Below are positions 8,284 through 15,735 of a DNA stretch of 26,950 bases, one piece after another. The stretch is taken from contig CATJWA010000161.1 of NCBI GenBank assembly GCA_949744025.1, positions 1 through 26,950 of the forward strand, read 5' to 3'. How positions within the stretch are numbered: position 1 is the first letter of the stretch; the number at the start of each line of letters is the position of its first letter. The position numbers and the translations under genes were made by a program. This DNA comes from an uncultured Eubacteriales bacterium (GTDB lineage Bacteria > Bacillota > Clostridia > Oscillospirales > Oscillospiraceae). The notes under the pieces were generated by a model. The model ran no database searches. It saw only the letters and a program-made list of their open reading frames with translations, and was not told the origin of the DNA.

Positions 8284-9006
8284 ATGGAAACGATAATAAA
8301 CCTGATTCTCGCCGGCGTTATACTGATATGCGCCTGGTCCGGCTACAAAAAAGGCATCATCATGGGTGTCGGAGGTATACTGGCGATAATCGTGTCGCTG
8401 TACGGGGCCAACCTGCTGGCAAACACCTTCTCCATGGACATCATCCCCGCCATACGTCCCTTTGCCAGCGGCTTTATAGAGGGGCAGATAAAGGCCGAGG
8501 ACGGCGTTATCGAACGTATGGGCTGGTCCGGAGCGGACCTGTCTGTCAGCGACCTGCTGGCCAAGTACCCCGAGCGGGAGCTTGAGTTCTGCTCGCAGTG
8601 CTATCAGTCCCTCGGTCTGGATGAGACTACCTCGAACAACATGGCCGCCTCCACAATGGAAAACATTCTTGAGACTGACGCCTCAACCGTTGACGCCGTT
8701 GTTCAGACCCTTTGTGAGAAGGTAAGCTATGTCGGCTGCTTTATTCTCGCTTTCCTGCTGATAATAATCATACTTACCGTCATAGGCAATCTGCCGAACC
8801 TGAGCTACAAGCTGCCTAACCTTGACGCTCTAAACGACATCGGCGGCAGCCTGCTGGGTGTGGGCACTGGTATAATGTTCTGTATGGTTATAGTTTGGGC
8901 GCTGAAATTTACGGGAAAGATAATCGGCAGCGACACCCTCTCCAGCGCATGGCTGGCAAGCATTTTCCTCGATCACAATATTCTCACGCATTATCTCGGT
9001 TTATAA
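8284..9006 (+). CDS. CvpA-family membrane protein
   Basis: 240 aa, starting after a strong GGGAGG. The N-terminus (NLILAGVILICAWSGYKKGIIMGV) matches the CvpA pattern of a first helix followed by GxxKG, and a second helix runs to about 45. A hydrophilic extracytoplasmic stretch (about 50-150) separates these from two further helices (about 150-170 and 195-210). The family (colicin V production) is widespread, and its biochemical role is poorly defined; links to envelope homeostasis and purF-region genes are known in other bacteria. It is probably in one operon with the gene before it. Confidence 0.8.
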   Translation: METIINLILAGVILICAWSGYKKGIIMGVGGILAIIVSLYGANLLANTFSMDIIPAIRPFASGFIEGQIKAEDGVIERMGWSGADLSVSDLLAKYPERELEFCSQCYQSLGLDETTSNNMAASTMENILETDASTVDAVVQTLCEKVSYVGCFILAFLLIIIILTVIGNLPNLSYKLPNLDALNDIGGSLLGVGTGIMFCMVIVWALKFTGKIIGSDTLSSAWLASIFLDHNILTHYLGL

Positions 9007-9104
9007 ATAATCCCGTTTACGGGGATAAAATTGTAAAAATACAACGGAAGGAAAGATACCCTGCGCCGGAAACACCCTCTCCCTCAATCTCGGTGCGAAC
9101 AAGG

Positions 9105-9119
9105 TATCGCTTTGCGATA
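9105..9119 (+). promoter_or_regulatory. hairpin touching the clpE-like start codon
   Basis: TATCGC (9105-9110), loop TTT, GCGATA (9114-9119) form a perfect 6-bp stem that includes the A of the ATG at 9119 and occupies the position where a ribosome binding site should be. The only good Shine-Dalgarno-like sequence (GGAAGG, 9046-9051) lies about 67 bases upstream. Confidence 0.4.
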
Positions 9120-11440
9120 TGGAACCTACAATCTGCGCGCGCTGCAAGAAGAATGTGGCGGTGATTTTCATCACAAAGATAGAGAACGGCCAGTCCCGCA
9201 ACGAGGGGCTGTGCATTCAGTGCGCACGGGAGATGCACATAAAACCCGTGGACGACATAATCGCCCGTATGGGCCTGTCTGACGAGGACCTTGAGAGTCT
9301 GGCAAGCGACATGTCCTCCATGCTCGGCGGCGAGGGTCTTGCCGCCCTACAGGAAAACGCCGTGGACGCCGACTCCAGCGAGGACGACGAGGGCAAAACA
9401 GCCACCTTCCCGTTTTTAAGCCGCCTTATCGGCAGCAGCGGTCCAAGCGGCAATAATAACCTCACTCCCGGCGACCAGGGCAAGGGTGATGCCGGCCGTA
9501 CCCCGCCGCCGAAGGAGACGCGCACAGCCAAGAAAAAGTTTCTCGACAGCTACTGCATAAACCTGACCGAACGTGCCCGCGAGGGCAAGCTCGACGCCAT
9601 GATAGGCCGCGCCGAGGAGCTTGAGCGCGTTATTCAGATTCTCAACCGCCGGCAGAAAAACAACCCCTGCCTCATAGGCGAGCCCGGCGTGGGCAAAACC
9701 GCGATAGCCGAGGGCCTTGCTCAGCGTATAGCCTCCGGCGCCGTGCCGTACAAGCTGCGGGAAAAGCAGGTCTACCTGCTGGACCTTACCGCGCTGGTGG
9801 CCGGCACGCAGTTCCGCGGCCAGTTCGAAAGCCGCATGAAGGGTCTTATTCAGGAGATTACGCGTGAGGGCAACGTGATACTGGTCATTGACGAGGTACA
9901 CAACATTGTCGGCGCCGGCGACGCGGAAGGGAGCATGAACGCGGCAAACATCTTAAAGCCCGCGCTCTCCCGCGGGGAAATTCAGGTCATCGGCGCAACC
10001 ACCTTCACCGAATACCGCAAGCACATAGAAAAGGACGCCGCGCTCGAGCGCCGTTTCCAGCCTGTGACCGTGGCTGAGCCGTCAATTGACGAGAGCGTGG
10101 AGATTATAAAGGGCATCGCCCACTATTACGAGGACTATCACGGCGTAAAAATCTCCGATGAGATGTGCCGCATGGCCGTGACCATGTCTGAGCGGTATAT
10201 AACCGACCGCTATCTGCCCGACAAGGCCATTGACCTTATAGACGAGGCCTGCTCGGATGTCAATCTTAAAAATCTCGACTTAGCCCGGATTGAGCAGCTT
10301 CAAAAGGACATGGCGGACCTGGACAAGGAGCGCGAGCTTTTAATGGCGGACACCGAGAACGAGCACTATGAGCGTCTTGCCGAGATACGCGCCGAGCATA
10401 TCCGCCTCAACGACGAGCTGCTTAACCTTCAGGTAAAGGGCAAGCCGGAGCTCACTGCCGAAAATTTAGCCCGTGTTATAGAGCTGTGGACCAAGATACC
10501 GGCCAGCTCCATCCGCGCCGACGAGCTCGAGAGCCTGGCAATGCTTGACAAGCGTCTCAAGGCGCATGTTATCGGTCAGGACACGGCTATCGACACGGTG
10601 TGCGCGGCCATAAAGCGCAGCCGGGTCGGCCTCAAGGCCAAGCGCAAGCCGGTCAGCTTTATCTTCGTGGGCAGCACCGGCATCGGCAAAACCGAGCTTG
10701 TTAAGCGTTTGGCTCAGGATTTGTTCAACAGTCCCGAGTCTCTGGTGCGGCTGGACATGTCCGAGTTTATGGAAAAGCACTCCGTCTCGCGCATGATAGG
10801 CTCGCCCCCGGGCTACGTCGGCTATGACGAAGCGGGGCAGCTCACAGAAAAAATACGCCGCAAGCCGTACAGCGTGGTGCTGTTTGACGAGATTGAAAAG
10901 GCGCACCCTGACGTGCTCAACGTTCTGCTGCAAATCCTTGACGACGGGCGCATAACCGACGCGCAGGGGCGCACCGTCAACTTTGAAAACACGGTCATCA
11001 TAATGACCACCAACGCCGGCAGCAACACCAAGGGCGGCTCCCTCGGCTTCGGGCAGACTCTCAACGAGCAGTCGAAGGACCGCGCGATGAAGGCCCTCAA
11101 TGATTTTCTGCGCCCCGAGTTTATCAACCGCGTGGACGAGATTGTCTATTTCAACCAGCTCACCGAGGACAACTTCAAGGCCATAGCCGGGCTCATGCTC
11201 GGCGAGGTGCGCGACGTGCTTGCCGAAAAGGAAATTAAGCTTGATTACGACGACGCACTGGTGGACTACCTGGCGAAAAAGAGCTTCAGCCTGACCTACG
11301 GCGCGCGGAACCTGCGCCGCCTTATCCAGAAGGAGGTCGAGGACGTGATGGCCTCTGAGATTGTGGATAAGCGGCTGGGCGCGGTGTCGAAAATAAGGCT
11401 CAGCGCGGACGAAAACGGCGTGACAGTCAGCGCAGAGTGA
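9119..11440 (+). CDS. ClpE-like AAA+ unfoldase (Clp/Hsp100) with N-terminal zinc finger
   Basis: ATP-dependent unfoldase that feeds ClpP, 773 aa. The N-terminus has a four-Cys zinc finger (C6, C9, C32, C35) as in ClpE and McsA, and no double Clp_N repeat as in ClpC. An acidic, low-complexity linker runs to about 140. The first AAA+ domain has Walker A GEPGVGKT (187-194) and Walker B VILVIDEVHN (about 253-262). A short coiled-coil middle domain lies at about 385-440. The second AAA+ domain has Walker A GSTGIGKT (518-525) and Walker B VVLFDEIEKAH (586-596). LGF at 642-644 is the expected ClpP-docking loop. The start codon lacks an adjacent ribosome binding site, so the true start may differ. 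No CIRCE or CtsR operator was seen. Confidence 0.92.
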   Translation: MEPTICARCKKNVAVIFITKIENGQSRNEGLCIQCAREMHIKPVDDIIARMGLSDEDLESLASDMSSMLGGEGLAALQENAVDADSSEDDEGKTATFPFLSRLIGSSGPSGNNNLTPGDQGKGDAGRTPPPKETRTAKKKFLDSYCINLTERAREGKLDAMIGRAEELERVIQILNRRQKNNPCLIGEPGVGKTAIAEGLAQRIASGAVPYKLREKQVYLLDLTALVAGTQFRGQFESRMKGLIQEITREGNVILVIDEVHNIVGAGDAEGSMNAANILKPALSRGEIQVIGATTFTEYRKHIEKDAALERRFQPVTVAEPSIDESVEIIKGIAHYYEDYHGVKISDEMCRMAVTMSERYITDRYLPDKAIDLIDEACSDVNLKNLDLARIEQLQKDMADLDKERELLMADTENEHYERLAEIRAEHIRLNDELLNLQVKGKPELTAENLARVIELWTKIPASSIRADELESLAMLDKRLKAHVIGQDTAIDTVCAAIKRSRVGLKAKRKPVSFIFVGSTGIGKTELVKRLAQDLFNSPESLVRLDMSEFMEKHSVSRMIGSPPGYVGYDEAGQLTEKIRRKPYSVVLFDEIEKAHPDVLNVLLQILDDGRITDAQGRTVNFENTVIIMTTNAGSNTKGGSLGFGQTLNEQSKDRAMKALNDFLRPEFINRVDEIVYFNQLTEDNFKAIAGLMLGEVRDVLAEKEIKLDYDDALVDYLAKKSFSLTYGARNLRRLIQKEVEDVMASEIVDKRLGAVSKIRLSADENGVTVSAE

Positions 11441-11455
11441 GAAGAAATTTACGGC

Positions 11456-11486
11456 AAACGCCGGCGGGGCTTTCCGCCGGCGTTTT
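11456..11486 (+). terminator. terminator of the clpE-like gene
   Basis: Perfect 12-bp stem (AAACGCCGGCGG at 11456-11467, CCGCCGGCGTTT at 11474-11485) with loop GGCTTT, ending in TTTT. It lies 16 bases after the stop codon and doubles as the outer hairpin of repeat copy A. Confidence 0.85.
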
Positions 11487-11664
11487 GATTTCCTCAAGGC
11501 GGCCTCGCAGAGTTCGCGCCCGCAGGCGCGAATAAAATGAAATCATTTTTCCGGCGGCATGTACGTCGGAAAAATTCTTCTCGCGCAGCGTGCGTGCGAG
11601 CAAAGCGAGTGCGCGAAGCGTAGTGCAGCCTTCTCAATTAAGAGGCCGGCGGCCTCTTAATTGA
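11456..11664 (-). repeat. intergenic multi-hairpin repeat, copy A
   Basis: This fills most of the 308-base gap between the clpE-like gene and the response regulator. Read on the minus strand it has the same order of modules as copy B at 14397-14624: a TCAA...TTGA palindrome (11634-11664, 14-bp perfect stem, 3-nt loop), a CGCTTCGC-type segment, a hairpin with loop GTACATGCC (11546-11574), a TTCGCGCC/GGCGCGAA hairpin (11513-11532) and an outer terminator-like hairpin (11456-11486). About 35 bases around the TTCGCGCC hairpin are nearly identical in the two copies. There is no ORF. It may be a MITE- or REP-like non-autonomous element, or a structured RNA. Confidence 0.75.
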
Positions 11665-11693
11665 AGTTAATATAATCTTAAAAATTGAAGCAC

Positions 11694-11722
11694 TTTAATG
11701 TTAAAAATCGTTTTGCTATGAT
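11694..11722 (+). promoter_or_regulatory. weak candidate promoter of the two-component genes
   Basis: TTTAAT (11694-11699), 17-bp spacer, TATGAT (11717-11722). The -35 is poor, which would suit an activated or autoregulated response regulator gene. GAGGAGG (11734-11740) then precedes the ATG at 11749. Confidence 0.4.
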
Positions 11723-11748
11723 ATAACCATGATGAGGAGGCGCCCGAC

Positions 11749-12447
11749 ATGTACAACATACTTATCTGCGACGACGAGAGGGACATCGTAAACGCGCTGA
11801 AGATATACCTTGCCGACCCGGAATACACGCTGTTCGAGGCCTTCACGGGACGCGAGGCGCTGGACGTTATCGCCAGGGAGGACATACATCTCATCCTCAT
11901 GGACATCATGATGCCGGAAATGGACGGCATCTCCGCCATGGTGAAGATACGTCAGGTCAGCAACGTCCCCGTCATACTCCTTACCGCCAAGGGCGAGGAC
12001 GCGGACAAGGTTTTGGGGCTGAACGTGGGAGCCGACGACTATGTGACAAAGCCTTTCAGCCCCGTGGAGGTGGCCGCGCGGGTAAAAAGCCAGCTCCGGC
12101 GCTACATGCGCCTCGGCGGAGGTACGGTGCGGCCCACGACCCTGCGGGTCGGCGGCATCGAACTGGACGACGGGGAAAAGCGCGTGCTCCTCGACGGAGA
12201 GGACGTGTCCCTCACCCGCACGGAGTACGACATTCTGCGCCTGCTCATGGAGCATCCCGGGCAGGTGTTCTCCCCCAAGGAGATTTACCGCCGTGTGTGG
12301 AAGGACACCCCCTACGGCAGCGAGAACACCGTGGCCGTGCACATACGGCATCTGCGGGAAAAATTAGAGATTACCCCCAACCAGCCCCGCTACCTCAAGG
12401 TGGTCTGGGGGCAGGGATATAAAATTGAAAGGAGTGAGCGGGAATGA
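11749..12447 (+). CDS. OmpR/PhoB-family response regulator (VanR-like position)
   Basis: 232 aa DNA-binding response regulator. Receiver domain 1-120: acidic pair D8/D9, phospho-acceptor D52 in LMDIMMPEMDG, T79 of LLTAK and K101 in DDYVTKPF. Residues about 130-230 form the winged-helix domain (TRTEYDILRLLMEHPGQVFS, then SENTVAVHIRHLREKLE). The kinase gene overlaps it by 4 bases (ATGA). It lies upstream of the D-Ala-D-X ligase operon in the same orientation, as vanR does in vanG-type clusters, so it is the obvious candidate regulator. The sequence alone does not prove the target. Confidence 0.95.
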   Translation: MYNILICDDERDIVNALKIYLADPEYTLFEAFTGREALDVIAREDIHLILMDIMMPEMDGISAMVKIRQVSNVPVILLTAKGEDADKVLGLNVGADDYVTKPFSPVEVAARVKSQLRRYMRLGGGTVRPTTLRVGGIELDDGEKRVLLDGEDVSLTRTEYDILRLLMEHPGQVFSPKEIYRRVWKDTPYGSENTVAVHIRHLREKLEITPNQPRYLKVVWGQGYKIERSERE

Positions 12448-14405
12448 AGCAAAGCAATCTGACGCGGAGGCTCCCCGGAAAGATAATCGTTTTCTTTTTA
12501 GCGGTGATAATGGCCTGTCTGGCCATAGCCTCGGCTCTGGGAATAGCGGTGATGTTCGACCTGGATATATACGGACCCAGGCCGGAGGCGATAACAACCG
12601 TCATGGAAAGCAGCCACTACAACACCAGCTGGTGGCTTGCCGCGGAGGTGACCGGCGGCGCAACCGACCAGGCAAAGTACAGAGCCGAGCGCAGCAACGC
12701 CGAGTATCAGGTCCTCTCCGCCGCAGACGGCAGCGAGGTCTGGAGCAGTATTGACGATTTCGGCGATTTCGCCTCGGGCACGGCGCTGCGCTTTACCTAC
12801 CTGTACTGCACCCGACCCGACGACGGCTACGGCGAGCATTTCAGCATCTGGACCAGCTACTACGATTTCGGCGGCAGCATGTCCAGCTACCTCAGCGACA
12901 GGGTGCGTCAGGAGGGCAACTACCTTGTCAACGTCGCGGTTGACCCCTCCTTCCCCGTAAACGACAACCTGAAGCAGATTTACAGCCTTATGAACATGGC
13001 CTACAGCCTGCGCTATGGCGTCTACGGCATTTTAGCCGCGTCGGTGCTGCTGTTCGCCGCCTGCCTTGTGTTCCTCACCCTGGCCGCTGGACGGCGGGTA
13101 TGCGACGAGGAGATTCACACGAGCTGGGTCACCCGGGTGCCGCTGGACCTGCTGGCGGCGGCGGTGATATTCGCCGTATGTATGATGGCCATGTCTGTGA
13201 GCGAAATGTCCTACCACTCCGAAACCGGCACCTGGATTCTCGGCGCGGCCTCGGTAGTTGCCGGCACGGCGATAGCCGTGGGCTGCTGGTACACCGTGGC
13301 GGTGCGCTTCAAGGCTCACACGCTGTTTCGCAACACGGTTATCTGGCGCGTGTGCGCGCTTATAAAGCGGATATGGCTGTTTATCTGGCGCGGCGTGAAA
13401 GAGCTGGCTGGAGGTCTGCCCCTTATCTGGAAATTCGTCGTGGGTATGCTGGGCGTGTTTCTGCTGGAGTTCATCATTATAATGTCCACGGAATACGACC
13501 TTGGCGTTCTGGTGTTCTTCTGGTTTGTTGAAAAGCTGGTGCTGGGTACGGCGGGTATGCTCCTGGCGCTGATGCTCCGGCGGCTGCAAAGCGGCGGTCA
13601 GGCTCTGGCGGCGGGGGACCTGTCCTATCAGGTGGACACCTCGCGTATGCTCTGGGATTTTAAAAAGCACGGCGAGGACCTCAACAGCATAGCCCTTGGC
13701 ATGAACCGGGCCGTGGAGGAGCGTCTTAAAAGCGAGCGGATGAAAACTGAGCTGATAACAAACGTCTCCCACGACATCAAGACGCCCCTGACCTCCATAA
13801 TCAACTACTCCGACCTTATCTGCAAGGAAAACTGCGACAACGAGAAGATACGCGAATACTCCGCGGTACTGCTGCGCCAGTCCGAGCGGCTGAAAAAGCT
13901 GATAGAGGACCTTGTGGACGCCTCCAAGGCCTCGACGGGCAACGTGGAGGTCAACCTCGCGCCCTTTGAGCTGAATGTACTGCTGACGCAGGCCGTGGGC
14001 GAATACGAGCAGAGGCTCTCCGACTGCCGGCTGGAGCTTATTACGAAGCGTCCGGACAAAAATGTGCGCATAATGGCCGACGGACGGCACATGTGGCGCG
14101 TGTTCGACAATCTCATGAACAACATCTGCAAATACGCCATGCCCGGCACCCGGGTTTACCTCACCGTGGAGGAGCGGTACGGGCAGGCGGTTATATCCTT
14201 CAAGAACACCTCGAAGTACGAGCTGGACATCTCCCCCGACGAGCTGACCGAACGTTTCGTGCGCGGCGACAGCTCCCGCAGCACCGAGGGCAGCGGCCTG
14301 GGACTGTCCATCGCCCGCAGCCTGACGGAGCTACAGGGCGGCAAGCTTGAGCTGACCGTGGACGGCGATTTGTTTAAGGCGGTGCTCAGCTTCAATTCAA
14401 TATAA
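12444..14405 (+). CDS. six-TM sensor histidine kinase with an extracytoplasmic domain
   Basis: Membrane sensor kinase of 653 aa, partner of the overlapping response regulator. TM1 is at about 12-37. Residues about 40-185 form an aromatic-rich domain outside the membrane (SSHYNTSWWLAAEV, IWTSYYDFGG). Five further helices lie at about 191-215, 233-252, 263-288, 328-347 and 352-378. A HAMP-like linker (380-425) leads to the H-box TNVSHDIKTPLTSI with phospho-acceptor H443. The ATPase domain has the N-box DNLMNNICKYA and G-box GSGLGLSIARSL. It is much larger and has more membrane segments than classical VanS (about 360 aa, two TM), so ligand sensing must differ. The stop codon lies within the terminator stem. 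Confidence 0.93.
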   Translation: MKQSNLTRRLPGKIIVFFLAVIMACLAIASALGIAVMFDLDIYGPRPEAITTVMESSHYNTSWWLAAEVTGGATDQAKYRAERSNAEYQVLSAADGSEVWSSIDDFGDFASGTALRFTYLYCTRPDDGYGEHFSIWTSYYDFGGSMSSYLSDRVRQEGNYLVNVAVDPSFPVNDNLKQIYSLMNMAYSLRYGVYGILAASVLLFAACLVFLTLAAGRRVCDEEIHTSWVTRVPLDLLAAAVIFAVCMMAMSVSEMSYHSETGTWILGAASVVAGTAIAVGCWYTVAVRFKAHTLFRNTVIWRVCALIKRIWLFIWRGVKELAGGLPLIWKFVVGMLGVFLLEFIIIMSTEYDLGVLVFFWFVEKLVLGTAGMLLALMLRRLQSGGQALAAGDLSYQVDTSRMLWDFKKHGEDLNSIALGMNRAVEERLKSERMKTELITNVSHDIKTPLTSIINYSDLICKENCDNEKIREYSAVLLRQSERLKKLIEDLVDASKASTGNVEVNLAPFELNVLLTQAVGEYEQRLSDCRLELITKRPDKNVRIMADGRHMWRVFDNLMNNICKYAMPGTRVYLTVEERYGQAVISFKNTSKYELDISPDELTERFVRGDSSRSTEGSGLGLSIARSLTELQGGKLELTVDGDLFKAVLSFNSI

Positions 14406-14431
14406 AGGCCGCAAAGCGGCCTTTATATTGA
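14397..14431 (+). terminator. terminator-like palindrome after the kinase gene
   Basis: Perfect 16-bp stem (14397-14412 and 14416-14431) with loop AAA, overlapping the kinase stop codon. T residues lie inside the 3' arm rather than after it. It is also the left outer hairpin of repeat copy B. Confidence 0.6.
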
Positions 14432-14624
14432 GGGTCTGCGCTTCGCTCTGTGCCTCAGCTCCCGCCCCTCGGGCGGGAGCTTCGACGCTCGCTTCGCGAT
14501 AAGAGTTTTCGCCGACGTACACGCCGTCGGCGAAAACGATCAAACTTTATTCGCGCCTGCGGGCGCGAAATCTGCGATGCTTTTTCTGTGATTCTCAAAA
14601 AAGAGGCGTAAGTCTCTTTTTTGA
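14397..14624 (+). repeat. intergenic multi-hairpin repeat, copy B (inverted relative to copy A)
   Basis: Occupies most of the 283-base gap between the kinase and the ligase. Modules in order: palindrome beginning TCAA and ending TTGA (14397-14431); an extra 11-bp hairpin AGCTCCCGCCC/GGGCGGGAGCT (14457-14481) not seen in copy A; a CGCTTCGCG segment; a 12-bp perfect hairpin with loop GTACACGCC (14505-14537); the TTCGCGCC/GGCGCGAA hairpin (14550-14569); and a closing palindrome TCAAAAAAGAG/CTCTTTTTTGA (14595-14624). Copies A and B are in opposite orientation and bracket the two-component genes. Confidence 0.75.
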
Positions 14625-14625
14625 C

Positions 14626-14655
14626 TTGCCACATGGTGACAGTCCGTAGTATAAT
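14626..14655 (+). promoter_or_regulatory. promoter of the ligase-acyltransferase-racemase operon
   Basis: TTGCCA at 14626-14631, 18-bp spacer, TATAAT at 14650-14655. It begins immediately after repeat copy B and is 33 bp before the ligase start. The operon therefore has its own promoter, separate from the two-component genes. No direct-repeat operator was obvious. Confidence 0.7.
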
Positions 14656-14688
14656 TTAATTTACTGCGATTGAAAGGAACAAACACCA

Positions 14689-15729
14689 ATGTTAAACATA
14701 ATGGTAATTTTCGGCGGCTGCTCAAGCGAGTACAGCGTCTCGCTTGAGTCGGCCTCGAGCGTCATAGAGGGCATGGACAAAAGCCGCTTTACCCCCGTGC
14801 CCGTAGGCATAACAAGGGACGGAAAATGGTATCATTACTCCGGTGAGACCTTTCGCATAGCAAACGGGACCTGGCAGGCATCCGGCTCCTGCCGCCCCGC
14901 CGCGCTGTCGGCGAACAGGGGCGAGCGCTGCCTGCTGGTGCAGGGTGAGGGCGGCGAGAAGATATCTATCGACGCGGTGTTCCCCGTGCTGCACGGACGC
15001 AACGGCGAGGACGGCACCGTGCAGGGCCTGTGCGAGCTGGCGGACATCCCTCTCGTGGGCTGCGGCGTGCTCTCCTCCGCGCTGTGTATGGACAAGGACC
15101 GCGCCCACCGCTTAGCTCAGGACGCGGGCGTGCACGTGCCTCGCTCCATCGTCCTGCGGCGCGGCTATGACGCGGACTCGGCCCGGGCGCATGCAAGGGA
15201 GATAGGCTATCCGCTGTTTGTCAAGCCGGTGAATGCCGGCTCGTCCTACGGCGTGTCAAAGGTCTCCTTGCCGCAGGAGCTTCTGCCGGCAATAGACGCC
15301 GCTTTTGAGTATGACGGCAGCGTGATAGTCGAGGAGGCCATACCCGGCTTTGAGGTCGGCTGCGCGGTCATGGGCAACGACGAGCTCGTCACCGGCGAGG
15401 TGGACGAAATTGAGCTGTCAGGCGGCTTTTTCAACTTCACGGAGAAGTACAATCTCATCACCTCGAAAATCCATGTCCCCGCGCGCATCCCCCCCGAAAA
15501 GGCCGCCGAGCTCAAGGAGACGGCAAAAACCATCTATCGTGCGCTGGACTGCCGCGGCTTTGCAAGGGTGGACATGTTCCTCACCCCCGACGGCAAAATT
15601 GTGTTTAACGAGGTCAACACCATCCCCGGCTTTACCTCCCACAGCCGCTTCCCCAGCATGATGAAGGCTGCGGGCGTACCCTTCACGGAGGTCATAACCC
15701 GGGCTATAGAACTGGCATTGGAGAACTGA
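14689..15729 (+). CDS. vanG: D-Ala-D-X ligase of the VanC/VanG (D-Ala-D-Ser) type
   Basis: ATP-grasp ligase of 346 aa that joins D-Ala to a second D-amino acid for the peptidoglycan stem. The start has AAAGG upstream. The N-terminus FGGCSSEYSVSLESASSVI and the block VFPVLHGRNGEDG with SALCMDK resemble VanC/VanG more than housekeeping Ddl (usually FGGxSxEHEVS). The ATP-grasp core KPVNAGSSYGVSKV (179-192) and the Mg-binding NEVNTIPGFTSHSR (308-320) are intact. The omega loop reads GGFFNFTEKYN (245-255), close to VanC. D239, F248 and R320 fall at constant offset from D243, F252 and R324, which I recall as D-Ser subsite residues of VanG. Product specificity (D-Ala-D-Ser) is therefore likely but inferred; a housekeeping D-Ala-D-Ala role cannot be excluded. 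Confidence 0.85.
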   Translation: MLNIMVIFGGCSSEYSVSLESASSVIEGMDKSRFTPVPVGITRDGKWYHYSGETFRIANGTWQASGSCRPAALSANRGERCLLVQGEGGEKISIDAVFPVLHGRNGEDGTVQGLCELADIPLVGCGVLSSALCMDKDRAHRLAQDAGVHVPRSIVLRRGYDADSARAHAREIGYPLFVKPVNAGSSYGVSKVSLPQELLPAIDAAFEYDGSVIVEEAIPGFEVGCAVMGNDELVTGEVDEIELSGGFFNFTEKYNLITSKIHVPARIPPEKAAELKETAKTIYRALDCRGFARVDMFLTPDGKIVFNEVNTIPGFTSHSRFPSMMKAAGVPFTEVITRAIELALEN

Positions 15730-15735
15730 GCTTCC

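Noticed and set aside
9007..9118. CIRCE or CtsR heat-shock operator before the clpE-like gene
   Set aside because: Neither TTAGCACTC-N9-GAGTGCTAA nor the GGTCAAA tandem heptad pattern is present.
11456..11664. CRISPR array or insertion sequence in the 308-base gap
   Set aside because: There are no regularly spaced direct repeats and no transposase ORF; the structure is a single set of palindromes matching the copy at 14397-14624.
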